Source of the DNA: MPNP01 sp965221445
GTDB lineage: Bacteria > Pseudomonadota > Alphaproteobacteria > Rhodobacterales > Rhodobacteraceae
Direction: 5' to 3'
Assembly (NCBI GenBank): GCA_965221445.1
Contig: CBDCSF010000013.1
Location: 1,054,001 to 1,118,000 of the forward strand
Length of the DNA: 64,000 nt
The position numbers were made by a program, and so were the translations under genes. Position 1 is the stretch's first letter. The number at the start of each line of letters is the position of its first letter. This document shows positions 28,552-38,275 of the stretch, in pieces. The notes under the pieces were generated by a model. It searched no databases and was not told the origin of the DNA. It was given only the letters and a program-made list of their open reading frames with translations.

Positions 28552-29690
28552 TTGAAATTATCCTCAATGGTGAAGACTCAAATCATGAGTTTAAATCTAA
28601 CATCAGACATGGTTCAAAACTCGTTCCAGAAGTTATAGCCTTCAGTAATTCTGAAGGAGGTGTGATTTTAATTGGTGTAAATGATGATGGTGAGATAGCG
28701 GGATTATCCGGCGATGATATAAAACGACTGAATCAGCTTTTACCAAATTTAGCTTCAGACAATATTCGCCCACCCGTAAGGCTAAATACTCAAAATGTTT
28801 CTTTAGCAGAAGGTTTGGTAATGGTGGTATCAGTGCCTGAGGGTACAAGCAAACCCTATATGGACAATAATACATCCATCTATATCAGAAACGGTGCCAG
28901 TTCACAAAAACTACGATCACGTGAAGAAATTCAAAGAATTTTCCAGAGTTCGGGGTTGGTACAAGCTGATGCAACTCCTGTTAATAGTTCTTCCTTGGTA
29001 GATTTAGATGTAAAGTATTTTGAAACTTTTTTTGAAAAAGAATTTGGATTCAGTACCAAGGATCAAGAAATTTCATTACCCCAACTATTGGAAAATATGA
29101 AACTAGCAAAAAACGGAGTGTTGAATTACGGTGGCATTCTACTGTTTGGGAGCAATCCTCAGAATTGGTTACCCGTATTCAATGTAAAAGCCGTTGCTTT
29201 CCCAGGGATTAACATTGAAGATGTCAATTACCTGGATAGTAAGGATATCAATGGTAGGTTATCGGATATTTTTCAAAAAACACTTGGATTTGTACTAGAT
29301 AACATACGGCATGTACAAAATAACCAAGGGTTTAACTCCATTGGCGAGCCTGAAATACCTAAAATCGTTTTAGAAGAACTGATAGCCAATGCTTTAATAC
29401 ATCGAGATTATTTTGTTTCAGCCCCAATAAAAGTGTTGGTTTTTTCTGATCGAATTGAAATTATTAGCCCAGGGCATCTTCCGAATAATCTAACTACAGA
29501 AAATATCAAAATGGGTATCTCAAACGTTCGAAACCCAATATTCCATTCTTTTGCAACAAAAATTCTACCTTACCGTGGTGTGGGTAGTGGTATCCTTCGT
29601 GCAATTAAGGCCTACCCCAATATTGAATTTCTAGATGATAGAGATGGCAACACGTTTCGAGTTACCATTCTGCGGGAATCTTCCATATAA
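28533..29690 (+). CDS. AlbA_2/Schlafen-like DNA-binding protein with C-terminal GHKL-ATPase-like domain
   Basis: A 385-residue protein. Residues 8-135 are an AlbA_2 (Schlafen-type) domain: EDSNHEFKSN, AFSNSEGGVILIGVNDDGEIAGL, and a YIRNGASSQKL segment. Residues about 270-385 form the HATPase_c_4-like module usually found behind AlbA_2: VLEELIANALIHRDY (an E-N-H pattern), RIEIISPGHLPN, and GVGSGI. Such proteins are often annotated as transcriptional regulators, but many are encoded in defence islands. The 19-base overlap with the PHP-ATPase gene implies a joint function. Confidence 0.82.
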   Translation: MEPEELIEIILNGEDSNHEFKSNIRHGSKLVPEVIAFSNSEGGVILIGVNDDGEIAGLSGDDIKRLNQLLPNLASDNIRPPVRLNTQNVSLAEGLVMVVSVPEGTSKPYMDNNTSIYIRNGASSQKLRSREEIQRIFQSSGLVQADATPVNSSSLVDLDVKYFETFFEKEFGFSTKDQEISLPQLLENMKLAKNGVLNYGGILLFGSNPQNWLPVFNVKAVAFPGINIEDVNYLDSKDINGRLSDIFQKTLGFVLDNIRHVQNNQGFNSIGEPEIPKIVLEELIANALIHRDYFVSAPIKVLVFSDRIEIISPGHLPNNLTTENIKMGISNVRNPIFHSFATKILPYRGVGSGILRAIKAYPNIEFLDDRDGNTFRVTILRESSI

Positions 29691-29862
29691 ATACCACTTC
29701 CCTTAAGGCTTGACTGATTATTGATTTCCGTAGAAATTCCCATCTATTTTGACGGTAAACAGTTTTGTAAGATTTGTTAAACCACTTATATTTACTGAAC
29801 AGTAAATAAGGTACCAAAATAAAATATTTTTCTTGTCCACTCCCAATGTGGTGATATACATG

Positions 29863-30774
29863 CTAATCCTTTTCCCAAAGAGGATGCGGAACAGGGTCTT
29901 TTCGAAAAAAAGAATATTTCCTGAATATTTCAAAGTAATTCTTGTACAGATACCCTTCATTTCTTTTCAGGTATTTTTCTCGGTTCTCGTCAAATAAGTT
30001 TGGCAATTGGTACCAAGGTATTTCGGGTTGCATGTGATGCACCAAGTGAAAATTGTTGTTAAGGAACAGAAAAGCCAAAGGACCACGGTCATCTACAACT
30101 ACAGTTCTTCCTCTCGGTTGTTCGTGGGCCCGGTGTTCAAGATAGGTGCGGATTTTCAGCAAACCGAAACCAAGATATGCCGAACAAAAATATAACCATA
30201 AAGGTACGGTTCCCAAAAGCCATACCCATGCCAATACTGGAATTATCCCCACCAAGTGAAGAATCCAAGCTCTGGTTATCTGCCAATCTCCAGCCCGTGC
30301 ATTCCTAAAATCATCCAAACCAAAAACTAATAGAGAAATAGCCGGGCCTATCAATATTCTACCTAATAAGGTATTGTTGAATAATAAGACCTTTTGTATC
30401 GTCTTGGAGAGATTATTCCATACTTTCGGGTCTAGATAGTTGGTTTCGGGATCCTCGTAGGGATCAGTTAAATTCGGGTCATAATGATGCTTGAGATGGC
30501 TATCCCGAAATCTTTCGTAGGGTACGAGCAATCCAACAGCAGGAAAAACCAGTGCCTCACTCAATCGGCGGCTTGGAAGGGGATGACCATGAATTACTTC
30601 ATGTTGCAGGGAGGAATGCAATGTGATGGACAGGGTAAGAAATATCAGACCCAAAGCTATAGAATATTCATATAGTAGTGTTGTACTTACCCCCCAGACT
30701 GTATAGCAAAGAACTAAAACAAAAAGGGTGGGCCACTCTACACGAGTTGAACTTTTAGCGGACATTTTAGACAA
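29863..30774 (-). CDS. Membrane fatty acid desaturase/hydroxylase family protein
   Basis: A 303-residue integral membrane di-iron enzyme. Three histidine clusters are visible: HSSLQHEVIHGHP (near residue 53), RDSHLKHHYDP (near 92), and FHLVHHMQPEIPWYQLP (near 240). Four or more hydrophobic segments separate them. Family members use O2 and a ferredoxin-type donor to desaturate or hydroxylate fatty acyl chains, carotenoids or other lipids. The last cluster and the short length resemble bacterial desaturases of the DesA/beta-carotene ketolase superfamily. No partner gene is adjacent, so the substrate stays open. Confidence 0.87.
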   Translation of the reverse strand: MSKMSAKSSTRVEWPTLFVLVLCYTVWGVSTTLLYEYSIALGLIFLTLSITLHSSLQHEVIHGHPLPSRRLSEALVFPAVGLLVPYERFRDSHLKHHYDPNLTDPYEDPETNYLDPKVWNNLSKTIQKVLLFNNTLLGRILIGPAISLLVFGLDDFRNARAGDWQITRAWILHLVGIIPVLAWVWLLGTVPLWLYFCSAYLGFGLLKIRTYLEHRAHEQPRGRTVVVDDRGPLAFLFLNNNFHLVHHMQPEIPWYQLPNLFDENREKYLKRNEGYLYKNYFEIFRKYSFFRKDPVPHPLWEKD

Positions 30775-30843
30775 TCAGTTGAAAAAAATGAAAACTTGCA
30801 AAGAAAAATTTAACAAAATTGGGGGGGACATATCCGAGATAAT

Positions 30844-32082
30844 TTATTGTTTAATAATTCCCTCATCAAGCCATCGATCAAAAATTTCCAATACCTTTTC
30901 TGCAAATTCCTGATCATTTATGTGACAATCCAGTTCTGTAAGAATAGCTGGGGGCTTGCAAGAATTGCGAAATTCATTGACTAATGCCTGCTGGGCCTCA
31001 GGATTGTAAAAAGGTTGCCCTTTCCTATCCCAACCCTGAATTCCAACCTTGGGTAGAATAAGGTTAACCGGAGCTTGTGACTGGACAATTCGTTCACAAA
31101 TTTCCTTAACGACCTGACATCTTTCTTCCTTGTTCAGTCCAGCTGAACATATGAGCCGATTATGTGAATGAAACTCTCTACCTGCGAAAATTTCCGGTGG
31201 TTCTTGCCAGGTTGGAAAATCAATAAGATCAATACAACCAGGTGCTACAATCTGGGGAGTATTTGATATTCCTGCTCCCAGCATTCTATTTTCGCCAGCA
31301 CTGAGCACCGAGCCAAAAATCAGATTTGTCATTTCCTGCGGTGCAAAATCCATTACACAGGAAAAAACACCATTTCGGGCGAGGTTATCAAAGGCCATAC
31401 CTCCCATCCCTGTCGCATGGAACACCGCAAGCTCAAACCCTCTTTTTTCTATTTCAGGAAACAGTTTAATCATGTAGGTCAATACCGAAGATCCAAAACT
31501 AGTCATACCAACAACGGGTTTGGATTTATTCCAGGATTCTGCTGCCCTGGCAGCACCCAATACAGCACCTGCAGCAAGACTGAGAGAAGATTTGCAGATT
31601 GAATTCAAACCATATAATCCACCTGCCCAAAGGGTCATTTGAATATCGGCAGCTAGGCGAGAGGGAGCAATCATAGGAGAAAAAGAAACAGTTGAAACAA
31701 CTTGCTTTGGTACACCCATCGGGAGGGCTTGACACACATCCAGTGCCAGATCTGTACCCATTGATCCACCCAATATGATAACTCCATGGATCTGGTTTTG
31801 AGTATAAAGTTCAAGGGCAAGTCTGGATGCACCTTTGGCCATGACTTGCATGGCCAGATTTTCGTCATTTAAAGAAATTATTTCAGGTATAGTGCTCTCA
31901 CCTTTTGTTGCAACTTCCTCTTTGGAAATCTCCACCTCGGAAACAGGTTCACCTAAAACACTGACATCCATGCGGATAAAATTCCCACCTTCGGTCCTGA
32001 TACACTCGGCGATATAGGATAATTCGCTATCCTTGGTATCGTAGGTGCCAATAACAAGTATAGTTTTCTGTTCTCTGGTCAT
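30844..32082 (-). CDS. Tm-1-like ATP-binding domain protein (UPF0261 family)
   Basis: A 412-residue protein of the Tm-1/UPF0261 family. The N-terminus VIGTYDTKDSELSYIAECIR and the glycine-rich GVIILGGSMGTDLALDVCQALPMGVPKQVVST are characteristic; the C-terminal half includes FHATGMGGMAFDNLA and a late KVGIQGWDRKGQPF segment. Plant Tm-1 binds ATP and a viral replicase; bacterial members are poorly characterised and often sit beside TIM-barrel sugar or acid catabolic genes. The expected partner, a phosphoenolpyruvate-hydrolase-like protein, is not present here. The start is set by the ATG at 32082. Confidence 0.85.
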   Translation of the reverse strand: MTREQKTILVIGTYDTKDSELSYIAECIRTEGGNFIRMDVSVLGEPVSEVEISKEEVATKGESTIPEIISLNDENLAMQVMAKGASRLALELYTQNQIHGVIILGGSMGTDLALDVCQALPMGVPKQVVSTVSFSPMIAPSRLAADIQMTLWAGGLYGLNSICKSSLSLAAGAVLGAARAAESWNKSKPVVGMTSFGSSVLTYMIKLFPEIEKRGFELAVFHATGMGGMAFDNLARNGVFSCVMDFAPQEMTNLIFGSVLSAGENRMLGAGISNTPQIVAPGCIDLIDFPTWQEPPEIFAGREFHSHNRLICSAGLNKEERCQVVKEICERIVQSQAPVNLILPKVGIQGWDRKGQPFYNPEAQQALVNEFRNSCKPPAILTELDCHINDQEFAEKVLEIFDRWLDEGIIKQ

Positions 32083-32247
32083 GTTGCTATGGATAACAAT
32101 TTTATAATTACTGCGATTTTACCAATTCCGGAATTTGTTTCGAATAGAAATCTGGCATTCTGGTCTTTATCCAAACCCTTACACTCCTGATTAGCAATTT
32201 ACTACCCCTAATCCGGCAATGCTGATTGGATCCTGCATCAAGAGATC

Positions 32248-33546
32248 GTGTTTCTTGGAAAATGCAAATGGCCAAAAATATCTGTTGTTAAGCAAAGAAT
32301 TAAGTACTATCTAACGCTAGTGAAAAAACAACCCCCATATTACGAATTTGTTGCCATGATTGCCTTGCTATGGTCAATGGTGGCATTTTCTACTGATGCC
32401 ATGTTACCTTCCTTTCCTGCTATCGGTGAAGAATTTGGGTTGGTGGATATAAACCAAGCCCAACTGGTAATTATCGTTTTCATTGCTGGAACGGGTCTTG
32501 GCCAGCTGATCATGGGACCACTTTCGGATTCTTTCGGCAGAAAACCAATAACATATATCGGAATAATCCTTTTTGCCCTCGCTAGTGGATGGTCATTCTT
32601 TACCGAATCATTCTATGGTCTACTTATTTCTCGCTTTGTACAAGGATTAGGAATTTCTGCACCGAGAACAGCAACCCAAGCCCTGATTCGTGATCTTTAT
32701 TCTGGTCGAACCATGGCACGTGTAATTTCCCTGGCAATGATGCTTTTTGTTCTGGTTCCAGCAGTGGCTCCATTTATTGGACAAACCATCATGCTGTCAT
32801 TTGGGTGGCGTTTTATCTTTGTTTCTTTTCAGATTCTGGCCCTTATTGCCCTGCTTTGGTTTATGATTAGGCAACCTGAAACCCATCCACCGAGTAAAAG
32901 AACCATGTTCAGGCCAAGGAACATTTCTAAAGCAGCTATGGAAGTATTCTCAAATCCCCGGGTTATCATATGTACCTTTAGTCTTGCACTCGGATTTACC
33001 TGCATATTTGCCTACTTGGTGTCGGCCCAGCAGGTTTATGTAACTTGGTTAGGTACAGGTCACGACTTTCCTCTTTACTTTGCTATCGTTGCTATATTCT
33101 CGGGCAGTGCAAGTTTTCTGAATGCCGCACTGGTATTGCGTCTAGGAATGTGGGCACTGTCAACATTCGGCTATCTTGCCATTTGCCTACTTTCACTTGG
33201 TTGTTCCATTATCGTTTTCACAGGAAATTTGTCAGACCAATGGTTGCTCTGGACTTTCATTGCCTGGTCTGCCAGTATGTTTTTCCTGCTTGGGTTGTGT
33301 TTGGCCAATCTCAACGCGCTTGCTCTTGAGCCGATGGGACATATTGCCGGAATGGCGGCATCAATAATCGGTGCAGTATCAACACTGTCATGTGTTGTAT
33401 TAGCCATTCCTATCGGCCAACTATTTAATGGAACGGGATTGCCCTTGATTTTAGGAGTTGTTCTATGCTCAGGTATTGCTTTCATAGCCAACATGTCCTT
33501 GAAGTTAAAAAGATTTTCACTCAATCAGCAGAAAAAAGGTTTCTGA
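32248..33546 (+). CDS. Bcr/CflA-type MFS drug efflux transporter
   Basis: A 432-residue (maximum) 12-helix transporter; the true start may be further in, for example the GTG near 32321, since the first 30 residues are not family-like and no clear ribosome-binding site precedes either. Diagnostic segments: STDAMLPSFPAIGEEF in helix 1, the motif A loop GPLSDSFGRKPITYIG, and RFVQGLGISAPRTATQALIRDLYSGRTMARVIS. It exports drugs or metabolites using the proton gradient. It is the last chromosomal-looking gene before the GC-richer island; a 20-bp palindrome covers its stop codon. Confidence 0.88.
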   Translation: MFLGKCKWPKISVVKQRIKYYLTLVKKQPPYYEFVAMIALLWSMVAFSTDAMLPSFPAIGEEFGLVDINQAQLVIIVFIAGTGLGQLIMGPLSDSFGRKPITYIGIILFALASGWSFFTESFYGLLISRFVQGLGISAPRTATQALIRDLYSGRTMARVISLAMMLFVLVPAVAPFIGQTIMLSFGWRFIFVSFQILALIALLWFMIRQPETHPPSKRTMFRPRNISKAAMEVFSNPRVIICTFSLALGFTCIFAYLVSAQQVYVTWLGTGHDFPLYFAIVAIFSGSASFLNAALVLRLGMWALSTFGYLAICLLSLGCSIIVFTGNLSDQWLLWTFIAWSASMFFLLGLCLANLNALALEPMGHIAGMAASIIGAVSTLSCVVLAIPIGQLFNGTGLPLILGVVLCSGIAFIANMSLKLKRFSLNQQKKGF

Positions 33547-33557
33547 ATTCAGAAACC
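33538..33557 (+). repeat. Perfect 20-bp palindrome spanning a stop codon
   Basis: GGTTTCTGAATTCAGAAACC is fully self-complementary and includes the TGA stop of the MFS gene. It can form a 10-bp stem without a loop or, more realistically, an 8-bp stem with a 4-base loop. No T-run follows, so transcript end protection is a likelier role than termination. Confidence 0.5.
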
Positions 33558-33988
33558 GATTCCGGCCGGCTCGCCGCCCCCGGAGCGTAATACCCAGTAG
33601 AATTGAACATTGCTTAGTTTACAAAGAAAATCAAGTCTATTGTTGTGTATTTTTGGAAAAAATATTGGATGTATTAGGTCTATAAATTTGAATCATTTCT
33701 TCCAAGGAACCAAGGAGATTCAACTCACCCTGATCAGCGAGCTAAATCACGTTATTCAACATGTTTACCATTTCCGGCAACAATTGATACCTGATTCGTT
33801 TATCCAAATCAAGAACATGATTTTTGAGTACGGTTTTCTTGATCAAAACCGGATTTTCCAGCCACAATGATCACAATCAAACCCTGGTGCAATACCTGAA
33901 CACAGACCTCCCCCCTCCCGCTTGCCGGGTACCTTGTTTCGTTCTGTCCATCAGGGGGTGTTCCGTGTCGGTTGAACAACCGGCAAAA
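33558..33988. other. Junction region at the left edge of the accessory island
   Basis: About 430 bases. The first 40 are abruptly GC-rich (CCGGCCGGCTCGCC...), then an AT-rich stretch with an uncharacterised open frame of 86 codons (33610-33870, plus strand) for which I find no family features, then the 3' flank of the decayed IS1380-type element. I see no tRNA or clear attachment site. Confidence 0.4.
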
Positions 33989-35549
33989 TCAGGCCTGGGG
34001 GCTGAACAACTTGATCCAACCTTCCTCCAACCGGCCACTCCCGGTCACAGGCAATTTGAAAACAAGGCGGTTGGCATGGGAAACCAGTCGGCCACTGCGG
34101 TAGATGAACGCCGCCCGGAACGCCTTCATCCGAACCCTCATCCATCTGGTGCCGGCCACCATCAATTCCCGACCGGACAGAACCAGCAGCCGTTGGCCCC
34201 GAACTTGCCCGATGGCAACATGCCACCGGCAAAATCGGCCTTGACAATGCCATGCGCCTGTTCACTGTCACCACACCGCGTATTCGCCTCCTCGCGGACT
34301 ACCCACATGGTCCTGACCGGCAAGACCGAGTCATCACCTGCAACCGGTCCCGGTTCATCCGGCGACGGATGGTTCGTCGCCAGAAGGCGCAACCGGCAGG
34401 GCCCGACATCGTCCCAATATCCACCACCCAATTCATCGGTGCCAACGCCCAGTCCACCAATGCCACACCGAAAGGCCACGTAACGGACAAGGTGGTCCTG
34501 CGGCATCTTGGCAACCATCGAGGGAACATGGCAAATCTCCGCACCATGACACCCCTCGGCATCACCACTTCCGGGGTGCCACTCATCCTTGTCGGTGGAG
34601 ACAATGCTTGCCAGGGATGAATCGCACAGGGAAGCCCCAACGACAAAGCCGATGGACCCAAACCGCCGGACCTCCTCATCCCGGACCGAAGGATCATTGC
34701 AATACCTGATGACCTCATGCTGGTAACCCGCACTGTCCATGCGAACCGAAACCGATGTAATACGGTCCGGCAACAGGTGCAGTATCTCGTCCAGGAAACG
34801 ACCATTGTCGGTGCTGGCCGCAACATTGCCGTCATGTATCTCGACATGCAGGATCATGCCCAGTTCCGGACAGTATCCCATCAGCGGCTGGTAACCCCTC
34901 TCAAAGGGAACGGTGTTGTTGGCTGCACGGTAGGTGGAAAGACATTCACGCTTGCCGGAACGGATAATGGTCGCATCAATGTCGATGGTCAGGTGGGTCA
35001 GGTCCTTCTTTCTGATGTGCCAGTCAATCATGGCCCGGTTGATCCGGTGCAGTCGTTGCAAGGCACCGGAGGGGGGGGGTGGAATATAGGCCTTGCCTCT
35101 GACCCGTTTCCTCCCGGCCGCGTCATCATGGCAACATGTCAGCCAGTAATGGATCGAACGGGGCGAGGGAAATGTCCGTTTCCGTCCCTCGCGGTGACGC
35201 TTGCCGAGTGTTCCCGTGCGACATCCAAACAGATGGGGTTCAACCTTTCGGACCATCCGGCACAGGACACGATCATCCTCCAGTTCATCAATATCGGCGA
35301 CCCGGTCAAAACCGAGAAGGTTCAACAACATGATGGATAGGACCATCTGGCCATCAAACAAACCCTTTTTTTTGGTTTGGGACTGGCCCATTATTCAACC
35401 GCAATTGTGGAGTATTTTTCAAGAGCTATTGACAGGAGGATCTTCCGGTCGGCCAGGATCTTCATGAAGGGCAGGACACCGGCAAAGGGCGTCGTGTCCT
35501 GAACAGGGGAAAATTCGGTCTTGATTGGAAAGGAATTTTGTACTATCAT
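33989..35549 (-). pseudogene. IS1380-family transposase, frameshifted
   Basis: Three consecutive reading frames on the minus strand together rebuild an IS1380-type DDE transposase of about 515 residues. Part one (ATG at 35549) carries the N-terminal region (FSPVQDTTPFAGVLPF) and ends at a TAA that overlaps an ATG (TAATG). Part two (35391-34162) contains FDGQMVLSIMLLNLLGFD, the first catalytic region LTIDIDATIIRSGK, RMDSAGYQHEVIRYC and the late EQAHGIVKADFAGG segment. Part three, in the third frame, supplies the C-terminus (RVRMKAFRAAFIYRSGRLVSH) and stops at 33989. At least the second shift is a disabling mutation. Terminal repeats were not identified. Confidence 0.8.
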
Positions 35550-35555
35550 GTTGCT

Positions 35556-35640
35556 AACCCGTTTGGTTGTTTTTAGGTTATTGTGATGATGGCAATAAAA
35601 TGCCGTCGTTACAAGAGTCAAACGGGTTTTTTTATTTTTT
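35556..35640 (+). terminator. Terminator-like inverted repeat in the IS leader
   Basis: AACCCGTTTG (35556-35565) is the exact reverse complement of CAAACGGGTT (35619-35628), followed on the plus strand by T7-A-T7. A second, shorter stem (GGCA...TGCC) lies inside. It sits ahead of the transposase start, where many insertion sequences carry structures that block incoming transcription. On the plus strand it would act as a terminator; on the minus strand it would occupy the transposase leader. Confidence 0.4.
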
Positions 35641-35890
35641 TGATCGCGGATCAGGGTCAATTCATATTGGCGTCAGGAGTGGACACAAAACCACATGGAG
35701 GAATTCTGGATAGAGGAGCCGTGCCGGAAACCAAAACCATGCCGTTGAAGGGTGAAATGGATATTAACGTTGTATTGTCAATTTAAGTGTATAATCTCAA
35801 AAAATTAGTTGACTGTATAGGGTTGTGGAAACTCATTTAACAGGATAAAATGACACACTAACAGTCATATTTCCGTGAGGCATACAGAAA

Positions 35891-36040
35891 TTGTTTCGAA
35901 AAGATTCCCTGATTTACAGGGCACAATCAGAGGCCATGGACGAACCATTGAAGGTGTCGGCCTCGCATGAACGTATCTTCAGGAGGACATTCATGCTTTT
36001 ATTGATGGTAATCATTGGTCTGGTTGTCCTCTCAGTTTGA
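35891..36040 (+). pseudogene. N-terminal stub of a HlyD/NHLM-type membrane-fusion protein
   Basis: A 49-codon frame starting with TTG after a GTGAGG ribosome-binding-like sequence ten bases upstream. It reads LFRKDSLIYRAQSEAMDEPL, then a basic patch (ERIFRRTF) and one hydrophobic segment (MLLLMVIIGLVVLSV), and stops at a TGA 12 bases before the exporter gene. FRKxxL at the very N-terminus followed by a single membrane span is how CvaA/HlyD-type and NHLM secretion adaptor proteins begin. The long periplasmic coiled-coil and lipoyl-like domains are missing, so I read it as a deleted membrane-fusion protein. A genuine small membrane protein is the alternative; in that case the ATG at 35936 could be its start. 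Confidence 0.5.
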
Positions 36041-36052
36041 TTCTGAGCCAAA

Positions 36053-38275
36053 ATGATACAGCAAGCCACTTTAGATTCAAGTTCTCCGAATACAACTGGA
36101 ATCTCGAAGTTCTGGAGGCGACCACGCCGCACCCCATTGATGATGCAGCTAGAGTCCACTGACTGCGGAGCAGCCTGTCTTGGCATCGTGCTTGCACACC
36201 ATGATTGCTGGATATCGTTGGAGGAGTTGCGTGAGCAATGCGGTATTGGCCGTGATGGTTCCAACATGAAGGACATTGCACAGGCAGCACGCAGTTATGG
36301 CCTGAATGCTACAGGACACAGCTGTCAGATCGATCAACTGGAAGCATTGCCCTTACCAATCATGCTTTTCTGGGGTTTCAACCACTTCGTTGTCCTTGAG
36401 GGCATGAGGGGGGGACGCTTCTTTCTCAATGATCCCGCCGAAGGTCACCGCAACATCGGCAGGGATGAATTCGACCGCCACTTCACTGGCGTCAGCCTAA
36501 TCCTCAAACCCGGCGTCGAATTCAAGCGGCGGGGCAAGAGGCGCAGCGTTGTGGCAAGGCTCTGGCCATGGTTACGTGCCCACAAACCTCTGCTTATGCG
36601 TACGACAGCCCTCGGATTGCTGCTTGCAATTGTGCTACTGGCCCTGCCACTCCTGCTGGCGCAATTCGTGGACAATGTTCTGGTATCCGGACAGACCGAA
36701 CTGGTCTGGATTTTGTCGGCGGCCACGCTTCTGGCTGGCGTATCTGTCTACCTTCTGACGTGGCTGCAAATGCGTTCCCTGCGTGAACTTGTAATCCGCC
36801 TTGCCATCAACCAGAGCGACAGATTTCTGGACACATTGCTACATCTCCCGATCAAGTTCTTCTCCTCCAGATTGGCAGGTGACCTCGCCTTGCGTTTGCG
36901 AACGATTGATGAAGTTGCCGACATAGGAGCGGGACAGCTCGTGCGCCTGTTGGTTGACCTGATAATGGGTTTGGCCTTTCTGGCAGTCATGCTGGTCTGG
37001 AATTGGCCCTTGGCATTTGTGGTCGCTGGCATGGGGATATCCTGTTACGGTTTGACAAGGGTGGTAGCTCGCTTGCGCCGTTACCAAAATCATCGATTGC
37101 GTCGGGAACAGAGCATGTTGTTTGGTATAAGCGCAGCTGGACTTTCGTCGGTCGAGAACCTGCAAGCCACTGCCCGGGATAATGACTTTTTTTCAGATTG
37201 GAGCGGCAGGCAGGCCCGTGAACTTGTTGCTCGTCAGGAATTCGTGGAACTGGGGCATGTTGCATCCTCTTTTCCACATTTGTTTCAGTTACTCAATGCA
37301 GCAGCGGTGTTTGGCCTAGGAGGTTGGCTGATGACGCTGGGACATGTCACTCTCGGCCAATTGATGGGATTTTACATTCTTGCCGACAACTTCATTCGTC
37401 CAGTCGCCAGAATCGGACAATTCTCTGACTTGCTGGAGACACTGGACGCGGACCTTACAAGAATGGACGACGTGATCAATGCACCTAATGAGACTGCTCC
37501 GATATCCAATGGCTCAGATAATCCGAAGTTGTACATAAAAGGGGGCCGGTTGCGATTGATCGGCAAGCTTGAAATGAAGAGCGTTACCTTTGGATACCAG
37601 AAGAATCGAGACCCATTGATCAGGGATTTCAGCCTGACAATCGAGCCTGGCCAGCGCATTGCCTTGGTGGGTTCCAGTGGTTCGGGCAAGTCCACGGTCG
37701 CGCAGTTGGTGGCGGGACTGCACCTGCCATGGTCAGGAGAAATATTGTTCGACGGCCATCCTGCCGGGGAGATTCCACGTGAGGTATTCTGCAGGTCGGT
37801 TGCCTTCGTCGACCAGAACCCGGTTCTGTTCGCAGCCTCTATTTACAACAATCTGACCATGTGGGACATTACGGTTCCGGATCAATATGTGACTACCGCT
37901 GCCAGGGATGCATTGATTCACGAGGACATCATCAGTCGTCCCGAAGGGTATGAATGCATGGTGGAAGAAGGAGGTCGCAATTTCAGTGGTGGTCAGCGAC
38001 TGCGACTGGAAATCGCTAGGGCTCTGGTAAACAGGCCAACTCTGTTGGTTCTGGACGAAGCCACGAATGCTCTTGATCCCATTACCGAATTGATGATCGA
38101 TGACAGCATTCGCCGTCGCGGATGCACCTGCCTCATCATTGCACACCGCCTGAGCACGATTCGCGATGCGGACCGCATCCTGATTGTCGATGGTGGCAGT
38201 ATCATCGAAGAGGGCGTTCATGATGAGCTGTACGCCCGTGACGGCATGTACCGGAGGTTGATTGATGGTGAATGA
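36053..38275 (+). CDS. NHLM-type bacteriocin exporter: C39 peptidase/permease/ATPase
   Basis: A 740-residue ABC exporter that cleaves the leader of a RiPP precursor after a double-glycine motif and transports the product across the inner membrane. The C39 peptidase domain (about 28-150) has the oxyanion Gln32, catalytic Cys38 in STDCGAACL, His111 in NHFVVLEG and Asp127 in LNDPAEG. A six-helix permease spans about 175-450. The ATPase domain shows Walker A GSSGSGKST, signature FSGGQRLRLEIARAL, Walker B LLVLDEATNALD and IIAHRLSTI. All key residues are intact. Its stop overlaps the next ABC gene. The expected substrate is the NHLP precursor encoded at 50903-51166, whose leader ends in Gly-Gly. 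Confidence 0.92.
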   Translation: MIQQATLDSSSPNTTGISKFWRRPRRTPLMMQLESTDCGAACLGIVLAHHDCWISLEELREQCGIGRDGSNMKDIAQAARSYGLNATGHSCQIDQLEALPLPIMLFWGFNHFVVLEGMRGGRFFLNDPAEGHRNIGRDEFDRHFTGVSLILKPGVEFKRRGKRRSVVARLWPWLRAHKPLLMRTTALGLLLAIVLLALPLLLAQFVDNVLVSGQTELVWILSAATLLAGVSVYLLTWLQMRSLRELVIRLAINQSDRFLDTLLHLPIKFFSSRLAGDLALRLRTIDEVADIGAGQLVRLLVDLIMGLAFLAVMLVWNWPLAFVVAGMGISCYGLTRVVARLRRYQNHRLRREQSMLFGISAAGLSSVENLQATARDNDFFSDWSGRQARELVARQEFVELGHVASSFPHLFQLLNAAAVFGLGGWLMTLGHVTLGQLMGFYILADNFIRPVARIGQFSDLLETLDADLTRMDDVINAPNETAPISNGSDNPKLYIKGGRLRLIGKLEMKSVTFGYQKNRDPLIRDFSLTIEPGQRIALVGSSGSGKSTVAQLVAGLHLPWSGEILFDGHPAGEIPREVFCRSVAFVDQNPVLFAASIYNNLTMWDITVPDQYVTTAARDALIHEDIISRPEGYECMVEEGGRNFSGGQRLRLEIARALVNRPTLLVLDEATNALDPITELMIDDSIRRRGCTCLIIAHRLSTIRDADRILIVDGGSIIEEGVHDELYARDGMYRRLIDGE

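Noticed and set aside
33610..33870. A second RiPP precursor near the left island edge
   Set aside because: The 86-codon frame lacks an NHLP leader pattern and a double-Gly site.
33824..34483. Plus-strand frames of 120-220 codons opposite the IS1380 transposase
   Set aside because: They lie antisense to the recognisable transposase blocks and have shadow-like composition.
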